Shown: positions 1-7,962, numbered from the stretch's first letter. The stretch: 17,926 nt of DNA from Clostridia bacterium (GCA_012515365.1 JAAYYM010000471.1:1-17926), one strand, 5' to 3'. Notes: a model not told the origin generated them from the letters alone. Numbers and translations: made by a program.

Positions 1-1
1 A

Positions 2-427
2 ACCATGCGCGATCGGATACAGATGAAGGTTTTGTATAAAAGTGTCTTGTCTGGACGTGAAGAAGTATGGGACGAGCTTTGGGGTGTATTTATGAAGCAG
101 CCGTTCGTCGGTATCGGATCCTCTTACAAGCTTCATGTGGTTGATCTGGAGGGCACTTTTGAAGTGCATAGCGGGCTGCTGGACATTCTGTTTGTTCATG
201 GAGTCTTTGTATTTATCATTGTATTAATTGTTCTGATTCCGCTACTGATCAAGTTTGGAAAGGCTTTGGGTGGTGATTCTGTTGGCAAATGTGCGGCAGC
301 AGCAATTTTTGCGATGCTCACCACATCATTTTTTGAAAACTATTTCATTGTCCCTCCATTTTTGATCCTGTTTCTTATGCTGTTTGCGATTGTTAATTTA
401 AGAAGCAGTGAACAAACGAAGAGATGA
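2..427 (+). CDS. Wzy/O-antigen ligase-like membrane protein, C-terminal part only
   Basis: The reading frame is already open at the left edge, so the true start lies outside the window; the ATG at 5 need not be a start. The visible part of about 140 residues has a soluble stretch ending in a PFVGIGSS motif, then an EVHSG segment, then at least two strongly hydrophobic helices and a short basic tail. A GxG turn followed by a conserved His and hydrophobic helices is the usual C-terminal pattern of the Wzy/WaaL (O-antigen polymerase/ligase) superfamily, which joins undecaprenyl-linked glycan units outside the membrane. It ends 74 bases before the acyl carrier protein gene and is separated from it by a promoter, so it probably ends an upstream transcript. 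It could equally be another polytopic membrane protein; the family call rests on the C-terminus alone. Confidence 0.6.
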   Translation, partial: TMRDRIQMKVLYKSVLSGREEVWDELWGVFMKQPFVGIGSSYKLHVVDLEGTFEVHSGLLDILFVHGVFVFIIVLIVLIPLLIKFGKALGGDSVGKCAAAAIFAMLTTSFFENYFIVPPFLILFLMLFAIVNLRSSEQTKR

Positions 428-436
428 GCGTGTCTG

Positions 437-446
437 CATTGCAATG
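437..446. repeat. 10-bp perfect palindrome over the -35 box
   Basis: CATTGCAATG reads the same on both strands and covers the -35 hexamer (439-444) of the promoter in front of the acyl carrier protein gene. Its position would suit an operator, but a 10-bp palindrome is expected several times by chance in a window of this size, so function is only a possibility. Confidence 0.3.
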
Positions 447-467
447 TCGTAAAAAAACGGTTATAAT
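439..467 (+). promoter_or_regulatory. Sigma-A-type promoter for the O-acylation module
   Basis: TTGCAA (439-444, 4 of 6 consensus positions) is separated by exactly 17 bases from a perfect TATAAT (462-467). The spacer contains an A7 run (451-457). Transcription would begin near 474, leaving a leader of under 30 bases before the ATG at 502, with a GAGG ribosome binding site at 492-495. It lies in the gap after the Wzy-like gene, which is where an independent promoter for the ACP/MBOAT/SGNH genes would be expected. Confidence 0.7.
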
Positions 468-501
468 GTTTGCTGTAATTGTCTATGAAATGAGGTAAAA
501 A

Positions 502-741
502 ATGAGTAGAGAAGAAATAATGGAACAATTAAATGAAGTGTTTCGAGATGTATTTGATCAGGATACGATTGAAGTAAATGATCAGACGACAGCTGCTGAT
601 ATCAAAGGATGGGATAGCCTGATGCATATCACTCTTATGAACGCTGTGGAAGAAGAATTTGATATAAAATTTGATATGAAGACAATTATAAAGTTAAAAA
701 ATGTCGGAGAAATGATTGATATCATAGAGGAAGAAATCTAG
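502..741 (+). CDS. Acyl carrier protein (free-standing)
   Basis: This 79-residue acidic protein has the length and layout of a carrier protein: helix 1, a loop, then GWDSL at residues 36-40 with Ser39 as the expected 4'-phosphopantetheine site at the start of helix 2. The acidic helix 2/3 region (EEEFDIKF) follows. The family carries acyl groups as thioesters. Being next to an MBOAT gene, with a 12-base gap before the MBOAT TTG, suggests it supplies the acyl group for O-acylation of the surface glycan, as DltC does for D-alanine. It could also be a partner for fatty-acid-like synthesis, but no ketosynthase is visible. GAGG at 492-495 sits 6 bases before the ATG. No gene for loading an acyl group onto it is seen in the window. 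Confidence 0.9.
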   Translation: MSREEIMEQLNEVFRDVFDQDTIEVNDQTTAADIKGWDSLMHITLMNAVEEEFDIKFDMKTIIKLKNVGEMIDIIEEEI

Positions 742-745
742 GAGG
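741..745 (+). promoter_or_regulatory. Ribosome binding site that fixes a TTG start
   Basis: GGAGG directly follows the ACP stop codon, sharing its last base, and sits 7 bases before the TTG at 753. There is no suitably spaced in-frame ATG near it, so it supports TTG as the MBOAT start. Confidence 0.75.
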
Positions 746-752
746 AATTGAT

Positions 753-2330
753 TTGCCTTTTTTATCGTTTGCCTTTGTAGGGTTTATGATCCTTTTATTG
801 TTTATATACTTTATTATTCCTAAAAAATACCAATGGTGTCTGCTTCTGGTGGGTAGTTATATCTTTTATGCCTACGCGACACCTTATTTTTTAGTCTTTT
901 TAGTGATTTCTACTGTAATTACCTATTTTTGCGGTGTGAAACTGGGACAGTGCACAGATGCACTGAAAAATGCACTGAACCATGAAGACCAGCCATTGTC
1001 AAAAGAGGAACGTAAAGCACTAAAGCATCAGACAGAACACAAGAAGAAGCTGATATTGGCAGGTTGTTTGTTTCTGAACATATTGATACTGGCAGTCCTT
1101 AAATATTTCAACTTCTGCTCAGATAATATGACTGCATTAATCCAACTATTCGGAGGTTATTACGAGTTTCCAAAAGTGAACTGGCTGCTTCCACTTGGTA
1201 TTTCTTTTTACACTTTTATAACGGTTGGATATTGTATCGATGTTTACCGGGAATTGTGTGAGCCTCAGAAAAATATATTTAAGTATGCCTTATTTGTATC
1301 TTATTTTCCTCAGATTTCACAGGGTCCGATCAATCGATATCATGAGCTTTCAACGCAGCTATATGAGGAACATGCATTTGAAATCAGTCGGTTTAAGTCG
1401 GGTGGATACCGGATAGTGATTGGTTTGTTTAAGAAGGTTGTAGTTGCTGATCGTCTGGCTGTCTATGTGGATCGCGTATATGGACTGCCACAAACCTATT
1501 CTGCCTTGACTTTGCTAGCAGCAACCGTTTTTTATGCCATACAGATCTATTGTGATTTTTCTGGATATATGGATATTTCGATCGGTATCAGTGATATGTT
1601 AGGAATTAAAATGTCGGAGAATTTTGATAAACCTTATTTTTCACGCTCTATTCCGGAATATTGGCGTAGATGGCACATCACACTAGGTGCCTGGTTTAGA
1701 GATTATCTGTATTATCCGGTTATCCGTTCTAAATGGTGCAAGAATTTATCAAAGAAGATAGAGCAACATTGTTCAAAAAAGGCAGGAAGAGCGATCGGAA
1801 CCGTCTCAGGCTTGCTGATTGTATGGTTTACGACTGGTCTTTGGCATGGAGCAAGCTGGCATTACGTAATGCATGGTCTTTATCATGGGACATTGATTAT
1901 CCTGAGCTTTTTACTTGCAGGCACGTTTCAGAGTATCCGTGAAAAGCTACATATTAAAAATGAATCAAAGGTGTTTCATGTTTTTCAAATGATCCGTACC
2001 TTTATACTAGTGGATATTTCTTATATCCTGTTTCGTTCAGGCAGCATGAAGGATGCCTGGTACATCATGAAGACAATTGTTGGTTCTATGCGGATTTCTG
2101 TAGAAGAAATCAAACAATCTCTGTTGCCTTTTACAGAAGATAATACAGCAGTTGCATTCTCTTTAGTGGTCGTGGCGGCAATATTAGGAGTGTTTATCTG
2201 TGAATTAGCTGACTATAATCAAAAGGATCTGTTTAGAAAACATAAATATGTTAATGCAGTACTGATGTTAGTGATTATCCTGCTATTCGGAATGTTTGGC
2301 CAGTCTTCTTTTATCTATATGCAGTATTGA
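753..2330 (+). CDS. MBOAT family O-acyltransferase (DltB/AlgI type)
   Basis: This 525-residue polytopic membrane protein starts with TTG, supported by GGAGG 7 bases upstream. It has many hydrophobic helices and a charged cytoplasmic-looking loop around residues 75-100. The family hallmarks are clear: a QGPINRY segment, a YCDFSGYMDI segment, RRWH (His308) followed by an RDYLYYPV segment, and GLWHGASW with His365 as the invariant MBOAT histidine. Members move acyl groups from an intracellular donor across the membrane to an extracytoplasmic hydroxyl; DltB takes D-Ala from DltC and AlgI acetylates alginate. Here it lies between an acyl carrier protein gene and an SGNH-type gene, so a DltB-like role with an ACP-bound donor is likely. 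The acyl group and the target sugar cannot be read from the sequence. Confidence 0.93.
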   Translation: MPFLSFAFVGFMILLLFIYFIIPKKYQWCLLLVGSYIFYAYATPYFLVFLVISTVITYFCGVKLGQCTDALKNALNHEDQPLSKEERKALKHQTEHKKKLILAGCLFLNILILAVLKYFNFCSDNMTALIQLFGGYYEFPKVNWLLPLGISFYTFITVGYCIDVYRELCEPQKNIFKYALFVSYFPQISQGPINRYHELSTQLYEEHAFEISRFKSGGYRIVIGLFKKVVVADRLAVYVDRVYGLPQTYSALTLLAATVFYAIQIYCDFSGYMDISIGISDMLGIKMSENFDKPYFSRSIPEYWRRWHITLGAWFRDYLYYPVIRSKWCKNLSKKIEQHCSKKAGRAIGTVSGLLIVWFTTGLWHGASWHYVMHGLYHGTLIILSFLLAGTFQSIREKLHIKNESKVFHVFQMIRTFILVDISYILFRSGSMKDAWYIMKTIVGSMRISVEEIKQSLLPFTEDNTAVAFSLVVVAAILGVFICELADYNQKDLFRKHKYVNAVLMLVIILLFGMFGQSSFIYMQY

Positions 2331-2350
2331 TAAATTGCAATATACCTGGA

Positions 2351-2355
2351 AAGGA
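2351..2355 (+). promoter_or_regulatory. Ribosome binding site choosing the ATG at 2363
   Basis: AAGGA lies 7 bases before ATG 2363. The longer reading from a TTG at 2327 lacks a Shine-Dalgarno match and would put a polar stretch in front of an obvious signal-anchor, so the shorter start is preferred. Confidence 0.65.
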
Positions 2356-2362
2356 TATAAGT

Positions 2363-3271
2363 ATGAAAAAAGTAATCATTTCTATCATCATGACTTTACT
2401 GATCGTATTTGGAATCGTTATGTTGAAGAATTGTTTTTCCTATCAGCTACCTAATGATGCTATGGGAATCCGTGCAGTCATTAATAAAGGACAGGTCAAT
2501 CAGCTTTTCCTTGGAGCGTCATCTTACCGTAAGGGAATTGATATCCTGGCAGTGGAAGAACAACTTCCCGGAGAATCCTTTGTATTAACTTATAATGGAA
2601 ACCAGCCGCTTAATATGGAACTGGAATTAAAGGAAATGCTAAAGGAACAGACAAAGATTAATACTTTGATCGTGGATCTGAATCCTACTATGATGAAGGA
2701 ACCTGCAAACTTAAGTGACAAACGTCTGCTTTGGGATACTGGATTTTCATCAAAATGGCAGCTATGGAAGGAAATTACGAAACGTGATGACACAGATTTC
2801 TTTGCTTTTTATGATTTTTTTGTTTTGTCCAATAACGAATATATGGTCACTTATCCGATTTCTTACCCCTTGATCAGTTCACGCTATTACAAAGGTGGCA
2901 GTCTGGATCAAGATGCAGGTACAACTGCAGAAAAGCTGAATCAGTTAGAAATAGATGAAAAAGGTTCGCTTCACCCGACGCAGATTAGAGCACTCCACTC
3001 TATCATCAGTTTGTGTAACGAGAATGAGATTCGTCTGATCTTTGCTGAGACACCTCGTTATGTCAGGATGGAACAGGATGCGAATTACCAAAAAAAATTG
3101 AAAGAAGCAATTGGAATCTTAGAAGAAGCAGATGTTGAATATTTATGCAGCGAAAATCTTGAATTTGATTATACAAATCCAAGTTATTATACAGATTTGG
3201 TACATATGTCGACTGAAGGAAGACAGGCATATACACAGGAAATCATACGCTATCTTACAAAACTTGAATAA
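2363..3271 (+). CDS. Membrane-anchored SGNH-type acyl-transfer partner (DltD/AlgJ-like)
   Basis: From ATG 2363 the protein has 302 residues; an in-frame TTG at 2327, overlapping the MBOAT stop, would add 12. Residues 4-21 form one hydrophobic anchor after MKK, leaving the rest outside the membrane. SGNH-like landmarks are LFLGASSY (block I, nucleophile probably Ser53) and YTDLVHMS near the C-terminus (Asp278, His281; block V). A TLIVDLNP stretch lies between them. In the Dlt and alginate systems an extracytoplasmic SGNH-fold protein (DltD, AlgJ/AlgX) completes acyl transfer after the MBOAT step. Gene order and the near-overlap with the MBOAT gene support that role here. Overall similarity to named members is low by eye, so it could instead be an esterase trimming the same acyl groups. 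Confidence 0.75.
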   Translation: MKKVIISIIMTLLIVFGIVMLKNCFSYQLPNDAMGIRAVINKGQVNQLFLGASSYRKGIDILAVEEQLPGESFVLTYNGNQPLNMELELKEMLKEQTKINTLIVDLNPTMMKEPANLSDKRLLWDTGFSSKWQLWKEITKRDDTDFFAFYDFFVLSNNEYMVTYPISYPLISSRYYKGGSLDQDAGTTAEKLNQLEIDEKGSLHPTQIRALHSIISLCNENEIRLIFAETPRYVRMEQDANYQKKLKEAIGILEEADVEYLCSENLEFDYTNPSYYTDLVHMSTEGRQAYTQEIIRYLTKLE

Positions 3272-3292
3272 AAGAGTGCTATTTGATATAAT
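3264..3292 (+). promoter_or_regulatory. Extended -10 sigma-A-type promoter for the sugar-synthesis operon
   Basis: TTGAAT (3264-3269, 4 of 6 consensus positions) and a perfect TATAAT (3287-3292) are 17 bases apart, with TG at 3284-3285 giving an extended -10. The -35 box lies inside the last codons of the SGNH gene and the spacer holds the end of its stop codon. The 5' leader to ATG 3347 would be about 48 bases. It would allow the downstream genes to be expressed apart from the acylation module. Confidence 0.7.
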
Positions 3293-3301
3293 AATTTGAT
3301 A
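3281..3301. repeat. 8-bp direct repeat around the -10 box
   Basis: ATTTGATA occurs at 3281-3288 and again at 3294-3301, 13 bases apart start to start. The first copy runs into the -10 hexamer. It might be a regulator site or a chance repeat in AT-rich intergenic DNA. Confidence 0.3.
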
Positions 3302-3346
3302 CGTTAAATTCGATTGAAACAGATCAAAGAAAAAGAGTGGAAATAA

Positions 3347-5203
3347 ATGATTAAGAATAAACAGCTTTTTGGCAGACGAGTAGGACTGATCGTATATGAT
3401 GCGTTATCAGTCGTCGCAGCAACTTATTTTGGCTTGATTGCGAGGTTCGATTTTAGTTATGCAGCTATTTCTGATGAAGCATTCAAAGAAACAGCATGGC
3501 GATTCCTGCCTTATAGTATTTTGATTACAATTCTGATTTTCTGGGCGTTTCATTTATACCAGAGTCTATGGGAATATGCAGGATTACCTGAACTTACCAG
3601 TATGGTGATGGCTTGTGCTTCATCCGCATTGCTACAGATGGTTATAATCCGTTTGTTTTTAAGGTGGACATACCCAAGAACCAGTTACGTGGCATTTGGA
3701 GGTTTTCTGCTCTTATTTTTATGTCTGAGCAGGTTTTTCTACCGAGCTGTTCGTACTTTTGTAGAAAAGCGTACAGATAAGGTGAAAAATGTAAATGTTA
3801 TGGTTATAGGAGCTGGTGATGCAGGCAATTCTTTAATTCGCGAAATGAATACAAGTAAATATATTCAAAAAAGTGCGCTCTGTGTAATCGATGATGACAG
3901 AACGAAAATTGGAAACTATATTCACGGAGTGAAGGTAGTCGGAGACCGTAATGACATTTTGGAGTGTGCAGCAAGATACGATATTGATGAAATTATCATT
4001 GCTATGCCGTCCGCGCCAAAAAGTGTGATTAAGGAAATACTTGAAGTATGTAAGGAAACAAAATGCGAATTGAAAACACTGCCAGGCATTTATCAGCTGG
4101 TCAATGGAGAGGTTAATGTCAGTCAGCTGCGAAAGGTTGATGTAATTGATCTTTTGGGAAGAGATCCGATCGCAGTGGATCTTAATTCTATTATGGAATA
4201 CGTCAAAGACAAGGTTGTTTTGGTCACAGGTGGCGGCGGTTCAATCGGAAGTGAACTTTGTAGACAAATCGTGCGTTCCAAGCCAAAACAGTTGATTATA
4301 CTTGATATTTATGAAAACAGTGCATATGATATTCAGCAGGAACTGAAAAGAGATTTTCCAGAGACAAATCTGGTTGTATTGATCGGATCTGTCAGAAACA
4401 CCAATCGAATGAATGCAGTTTTTAAAACATATCGTCCTGATATTGTCTATCATGCAGCAGCACATAAGCATGTTCCATTAATGGAGGATAGTCCAAATGA
4501 GGCAATTAAGAATAATGTACTTGGTACATGGAAAACGGCTGAGGCTGCACTTCGCTATGGTACAAAAAAATTCGTTATGATTTCTACAGATAAAGCAGTT
4601 AATCCGACGAATATCATGGGCGCAAGCAAGCGAATCTGCGAAATGATTGTTCAGTCTTATAATAAGCGTTCTGCAACAGAGTTTGTTGCTGTCAGATTTG
4701 GTAATGTGCTGGGAAGTAACGGAAGTGTGATTCCATTATTTAAAAAGCAGATTGCATCAGGTGGTCCGGTGACAGTTACTCATCCAGACATCATTCGTTA
4801 TTTTATGACGATTCCGGAAGCCGTTTCTTTGGTATTACAGGCAGGTGCGTATGCAAAAGGCGGAGAAATTTTCGTGCTTGATATGGGTGAACCTGTGAAA
4901 ATCTTAGATTTGGCAATGAACCTGATCCGTCTTTCGGGATACGTTCCGGGAGAGGATATCCAGATCGAGTTTACAGGACTGCGACCAGGTGAGAAACTTT
5001 ATGAAGAGTTATTAATGAAGGAAGAAGGCATGCAGGACACTGCCAATAAACTGATTCACATTGGAAAGCCGATACAGTTCGATGAAGAAGACTTTTTTGC
5101 CCAGCTCGAGGAACTTAAAAATGATTCTAAGATGGAAGCAGATAACGAGGAAATTCGTAAATGGGTTCAAAAGATCGTACCGACTTATAAGCGAAAGGAG
5201 TAG
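3347..5203 (+). CDS. Membrane UDP-GlcNAc 4,6-dehydratase (PglF/EpsC/CapD type)
   Basis: This 618-residue protein has the full length of the long NDP-sugar dehydratases. The first 130 residues hold about four membrane helices. A first Rossmann domain follows (GAGDAG, 155-160), then the catalytic extended SDR domain with GGGGSIG (295-301). The active-site segment STDKAVNP begins at Ser413, and Met424 precedes Lys428 where classical SDRs have Tyr; this Met replacement is usual in PglF-type enzymes. The family converts UDP-GlcNAc to UDP-4-keto-6-deoxy-GlcNAc with C5 retained. The aminotransferase gene starts 9 bases after its stop and a PglC-like transferase follows, as in bacillosamine pathways. 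It is first behind the promoter at 3264. Substrate is inferred from family and neighbours. Confidence 0.92.
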   Translation: MIKNKQLFGRRVGLIVYDALSVVAATYFGLIARFDFSYAAISDEAFKETAWRFLPYSILITILIFWAFHLYQSLWEYAGLPELTSMVMACASSALLQMVIIRLFLRWTYPRTSYVAFGGFLLLFLCLSRFFYRAVRTFVEKRTDKVKNVNVMVIGAGDAGNSLIREMNTSKYIQKSALCVIDDDRTKIGNYIHGVKVVGDRNDILECAARYDIDEIIIAMPSAPKSVIKEILEVCKETKCELKTLPGIYQLVNGEVNVSQLRKVDVIDLLGRDPIAVDLNSIMEYVKDKVVLVTGGGGSIGSELCRQIVRSKPKQLIILDIYENSAYDIQQELKRDFPETNLVVLIGSVRNTNRMNAVFKTYRPDIVYHAAAHKHVPLMEDSPNEAIKNNVLGTWKTAEAALRYGTKKFVMISTDKAVNPTNIMGASKRICEMIVQSYNKRSATEFVAVRFGNVLGSNGSVIPLFKKQIASGGPVTVTHPDIIRYFMTIPEAVSLVLQAGAYAKGGEIFVLDMGEPVKILDLAMNLIRLSGYVPGEDIQIEFTGLRPGEKLYEELLMKEEGMQDTANKLIHIGKPIQFDEEDFFAQLEELKNDSKMEADNEEIRKWVQKIVPTYKRKE

Positions 5204-5212
5204 GCTAATATT

Positions 5213-6334
5213 ATGGACAGAAAGAGAATCTATTTATCTTCTCCAACCTTAAACGGAAGAGAGATCGAGTATGTAAATGAGGCCTTTGACACAAACTGGG
5301 TCGCACCGCTTGGACCGAATGTAAATGAATTTGAAAAAGAATTTGCTGCTTATGTGAATACTCCATACGCAGCTGCGCTTAGCGCGGGAACAGCTGCCAT
5401 TCACCTTGCACTTAAGCTGTTAGGCATTAAGAGAGACGACATTGTACTTTGTAGCTCTCTTACCTTTTCTGCAACTGCAAATCCGATTGCATATGAAGGT
5501 GCTAAGGCTGTTTTTATCGACAGTGAGCGTGAGACCTGGAATATGTCTCCAAAAGCTTTGGAAGAAGGGCTTAAAAAGTATCCCCAGGCAAAAGCAGTGA
5601 TTGTAGTGAATCTGTATGGAACACCTGCAAAACTTAAAGAAATCACAGCACTATGTGAACAATATCATGTACCGCTTATCGAAGATGCCGCTGAATCACT
5701 TGGAGCTCTGTATGAGGGAAAACAGACAGGAACCTTTGGAAAGTTGGGCATTTTTTCGTTTAACGGAAATAAGATTATTACGACTTCCGGAGGCGGAATG
5801 CTTGTCGGAACGGATGAAGCGTTGATACAAAAGGCACGATTTTTAGCTACACAGGCAAGAGAGCCGGCACGTCATTATGAGCATAAGGAAATTGGATATA
5901 ACTACAGAATGTCAAATGTAGTAGCCGGAATCGGACGTGGACAGCTGAAAACACTGGATGAATATATTGAGCGTAAAAAGAAGATTTATGATTGTTATCG
6001 AGAAAGCTTCTTAGAAATTGAAGAGATACAGATGAATCCGTTTCTTCCAGAGAGTAATCCTAATTTCTGGCTTTCCTGTATGACCATTCGTAAAGATTCT
6101 AAGGTTAAACCTTTGGATGTAATTCTTGCTCTTGAGACATTAAACATTGAGACCAGACCTATTTGGAAACCATTACATTTACAGCCTGTATTTGCTGAAA
6201 ATGATTTTATTCAGAATGAAGATGATGTGGCAAAAGATATTTTTGAACGTGGATTATGCCTGCCTTCTGATATAAAAAATACCGATGAAGATATGGAACT
6301 GATCATTCAGACTGTAAAAGGATTGTTTAAATAA
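5213..6334 (+). CDS. DegT/DnrJ/EryC1 sugar aminotransferase (PglE/EpsN type)
   Basis: This 373-residue, full-length fold-type I PLP enzyme has Asp158 (EDAAESLGA), which would contact the pyridine nitrogen, and Lys187 in SFNGNKIITTSGGG as the Schiff-base lysine. The N-terminal segments NTNWVAPLGP and SAGTAAIHLAL are standard for nucleotide-sugar transaminases. It should transfer an amino group, normally from glutamate, to the C4 keto group made by the preceding dehydratase, giving UDP-2-acetamido-4-amino-2,4,6-trideoxyglucose. AAAGGAG at 5194-5200 overlaps the end of the upstream gene. Its stop shares one base with the next start (TAATG), so the transferase gene is probably translationally coupled. 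The gluco rather than galacto configuration is inferred only from PglE/EpsN resemblance. Confidence 0.93.
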   Translation: MDRKRIYLSSPTLNGREIEYVNEAFDTNWVAPLGPNVNEFEKEFAAYVNTPYAAALSAGTAAIHLALKLLGIKRDDIVLCSSLTFSATANPIAYEGAKAVFIDSERETWNMSPKALEEGLKKYPQAKAVIVVNLYGTPAKLKEITALCEQYHVPLIEDAAESLGALYEGKQTGTFGKLGIFSFNGNKIITTSGGGMLVGTDEALIQKARFLATQAREPARHYEHKEIGYNYRMSNVVAGIGRGQLKTLDEYIERKKKIYDCYRESFLEIEEIQMNPFLPESNPNFWLSCMTIRKDSKVKPLDVILALETLNIETRPIWKPLHLQPVFAENDFIQNEDDVAKDIFERGLCLPSDIKNTDEDMELIIQTVKGLFK

Positions 6335-6957
6335 TGATTTATCGAAATTATGTGAAGAGATTATTAGATATTGTTCTTTCAGGATGTGCAATCTTGGCAT
6401 TATCACCGGTTTATCTGATCATGGCAATCTTGGTCGCCGTCAAATTGGGAAGACCTATTTTGTTTTGCCAGCAAAGACCAGGAAAAAATGAAGAAATATT
6501 TCAGATGTATAAATTTCGTTCTATGAATGATAAAAAAGATGAGAATGGTGAGTTGTTGCCGGATGAAGAACGTCTAACCTCGTTTGGAAAAAAACTACGT
6601 GCCACAAGTCTGGATGAACTTCCGGAGCTGATTAATATTTTCATTGGAAATATGAGCATTGTGGGACCTAGACCCTTGCTCGTCAAATATCTTCCCTATT
6701 ATACACAGGAAGAAAAAAAACGTCACTGCCTAAGACCTGGACTTACAGGATTGGCACAGGTCAACGGTAGGAATTCTCTGATTTGGGAAGAGCGGTTTAA
6801 ACATGATGTTTATTATGTAGAGAATTGTTCCTTTTGGCTGGATTGTAAAATTATCTGGATGACAATCGGAAAAGTTTTAAAAAAGTCAGATACGCTTTCG
6901 GGTGCTGAGCAGACAGTAGAGGATTTTGACGTTTATAGAATGAAAAGTAAACGTTGA
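6334..6957 (+). CDS. Initiating phosphoglycosyl transferase (monotopic, PglC/EpsL type)
   Basis: At 207 residues this is the minimal form of the bacterial sugar transferase family, without the extra N-terminal domains of WbaP-type enzymes. A single N-terminal hydrophobic re-entrant helix carries Ser24-Pro25, which breaks the helix, and the catalytic Asp94-Glu95 pair sits in SLDELPE; these positions nearly match Campylobacter PglC. MYKFRSM, GPRPLL and RPGLTGLAQVNGR are further family motifs. The enzyme transfers a phosphosugar from a UDP-sugar to undecaprenyl phosphate on the cytoplasmic face and so begins the repeat unit. Following the PglF-like and PglE-like genes, its likely substrate is the 4-amino sugar or an N-acylated form of it. 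It overlaps the preceding stop by one base. An A8 run lies at 6713-6720. Confidence 0.93.
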   Translation: MIYRNYVKRLLDIVLSGCAILALSPVYLIMAILVAVKLGRPILFCQQRPGKNEEIFQMYKFRSMNDKKDENGELLPDEERLTSFGKKLRATSLDELPELINIFIGNMSIVGPRPLLVKYLPYYTQEEKKRHCLRPGLTGLAQVNGRNSLIWEERFKHDVYYVENCSFWLDCKIIWMTIGKVLKKSDTLSGAEQTVEDFDVYRMKSKR

Positions 6958-6978
6958 ATGGAAAGGTGGAGAAGATGA

Positions 6979-7947
6979 ATGGCTAAGAGGCTTCCTGTTT
7001 TATCAGAACCTATGCAGGCAACACCGATTTACGAATTAAGCCAGAAGTATGCAGATAACAGAGTCTTCATAAAGAGAGATGATCTGGTTCCGTTCAGCTT
7101 TGGTGGAAACAAAGCAAGAAAAGCGAGATTGTTTTATCAGGATATCATTCAAAAGAATATTGATGTCATTGTTACATACGGAAGCAGCAAATCCAATCAT
7201 TGCCGCATTATCTCCAATATGGCGGCAGCCATGGGACTGGAGTGTCATATTATATCCTCACAGGAGAATTATGAGGAGTGTGCAAACAGCAAAATGATTT
7301 CTTCCTTCGGAGCCCAAATAGAAACATGTCCGGTTCACGAAGTGAGCAGAGTGATCGATGAAACGCTAGATGCTCTAAAAAAAGAAGGAAAGCACCCTTA
7401 TTTTATTATGGGCGGTGGTCACGGAAACTTTGGAACAGCAGCATATGTGACAGCCTATCAGGAAATCCTTAGATACGAAAAGGAAGAACATCGGATCTTT
7501 GACTATATTTTTTTTGCATCGGGTACAGGAACCACTCAGGCGGGTCTGGTATGTGGAAAACTGATTGAGCAGATGGATCCACTTAATAAGGAATATTGTA
7601 GGGGCAAAATCATAGGAATCAGTATTTCCAGAGAAAAAGGAAAAGGATATGACATCGTAAAAAATAGTATAAAAGATTATTTAAAAGAGCAGACTCTCTC
7701 AGTTGAAGAGGTGATCTCTGATGAACTTATTTTTATTGATGACTATAGACGAGGTGGCTATGGCATCCATGATCAACATGTCAGCGACCTGATTGATCAG
7801 GTGATGTGCCAAGAAGGTATTCCAATGGATAAAACCTATGTAGGAAAAGCTTTTTGTGGAATGCAGGACTATTTGAATGAGCACGCTATCAAGGACAGTA
7901 ATGTTCTGTTTATTCATACTGGCGGTACACCGCTGTATTTTGATTGA
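6979..7947 (+). CDS. Fold-type II PLP enzyme, ACC deaminase/D-cysteine desulfhydrase-like
   Basis: The 322-residue protein shows the fold-type II (TrpB-like) PLP signature: SFGGNKARKAR with Lys45 as the likely Schiff-base lysine, YGSSKSNHCR (68-75) binding the substrate carboxylate, and the phosphate-gripping loop GTGTTQAG (182-189). FIKRDDL before the lysine is typical of the ACC deaminase/D-cysteine desulfhydrase subgroup. Known members deaminate or desulfhydrate amino acids to 2-oxo acids; relatives carry out beta-replacement or racemisation. It is unusual inside a polysaccharide operon. It follows the PglC-like gene and the ATP-grasp gene begins 15 bases after it, which suggests it makes a small acid or amino acid that the ATP-grasp enzyme attaches to the glycan precursor. 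That role is inference; the reaction is not known. ATG 6979 follows a purine-rich AGGTGGAG stretch. Confidence 0.85.
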   Translation: MAKRLPVLSEPMQATPIYELSQKYADNRVFIKRDDLVPFSFGGNKARKARLFYQDIIQKNIDVIVTYGSSKSNHCRIISNMAAAMGLECHIISSQENYEECANSKMISSFGAQIETCPVHEVSRVIDETLDALKKEGKHPYFIMGGGHGNFGTAAYVTAYQEILRYEKEEHRIFDYIFFASGTGTTQAGLVCGKLIEQMDPLNKEYCRGKIIGISISREKGKGYDIVKNSIKDYLKEQTLSVEEVISDELIFIDDYRRGGYGIHDQHVSDLIDQVMCQEGIPMDKTYVGKAFCGMQDYLNEHAIKDSNVLFIHTGGTPLYFD

Positions 7948-7962
7948 GGCAGGAGGCCCTGA

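Noticed and set aside
428..501. Intrinsic terminator after the Wzy-like gene
   Set aside because: The gap holds no GC-rich stem followed by a T run on the + strand. Its A7 run belongs to the promoter spacer.
2327..2362. Longer start of the SGNH gene at a TTG overlapping the MBOAT stop
   Set aside because: No ribosome binding site is found upstream at proper spacing, and ATG 2363 has AAGGA at 7 bases and begins a clean signal-anchor.
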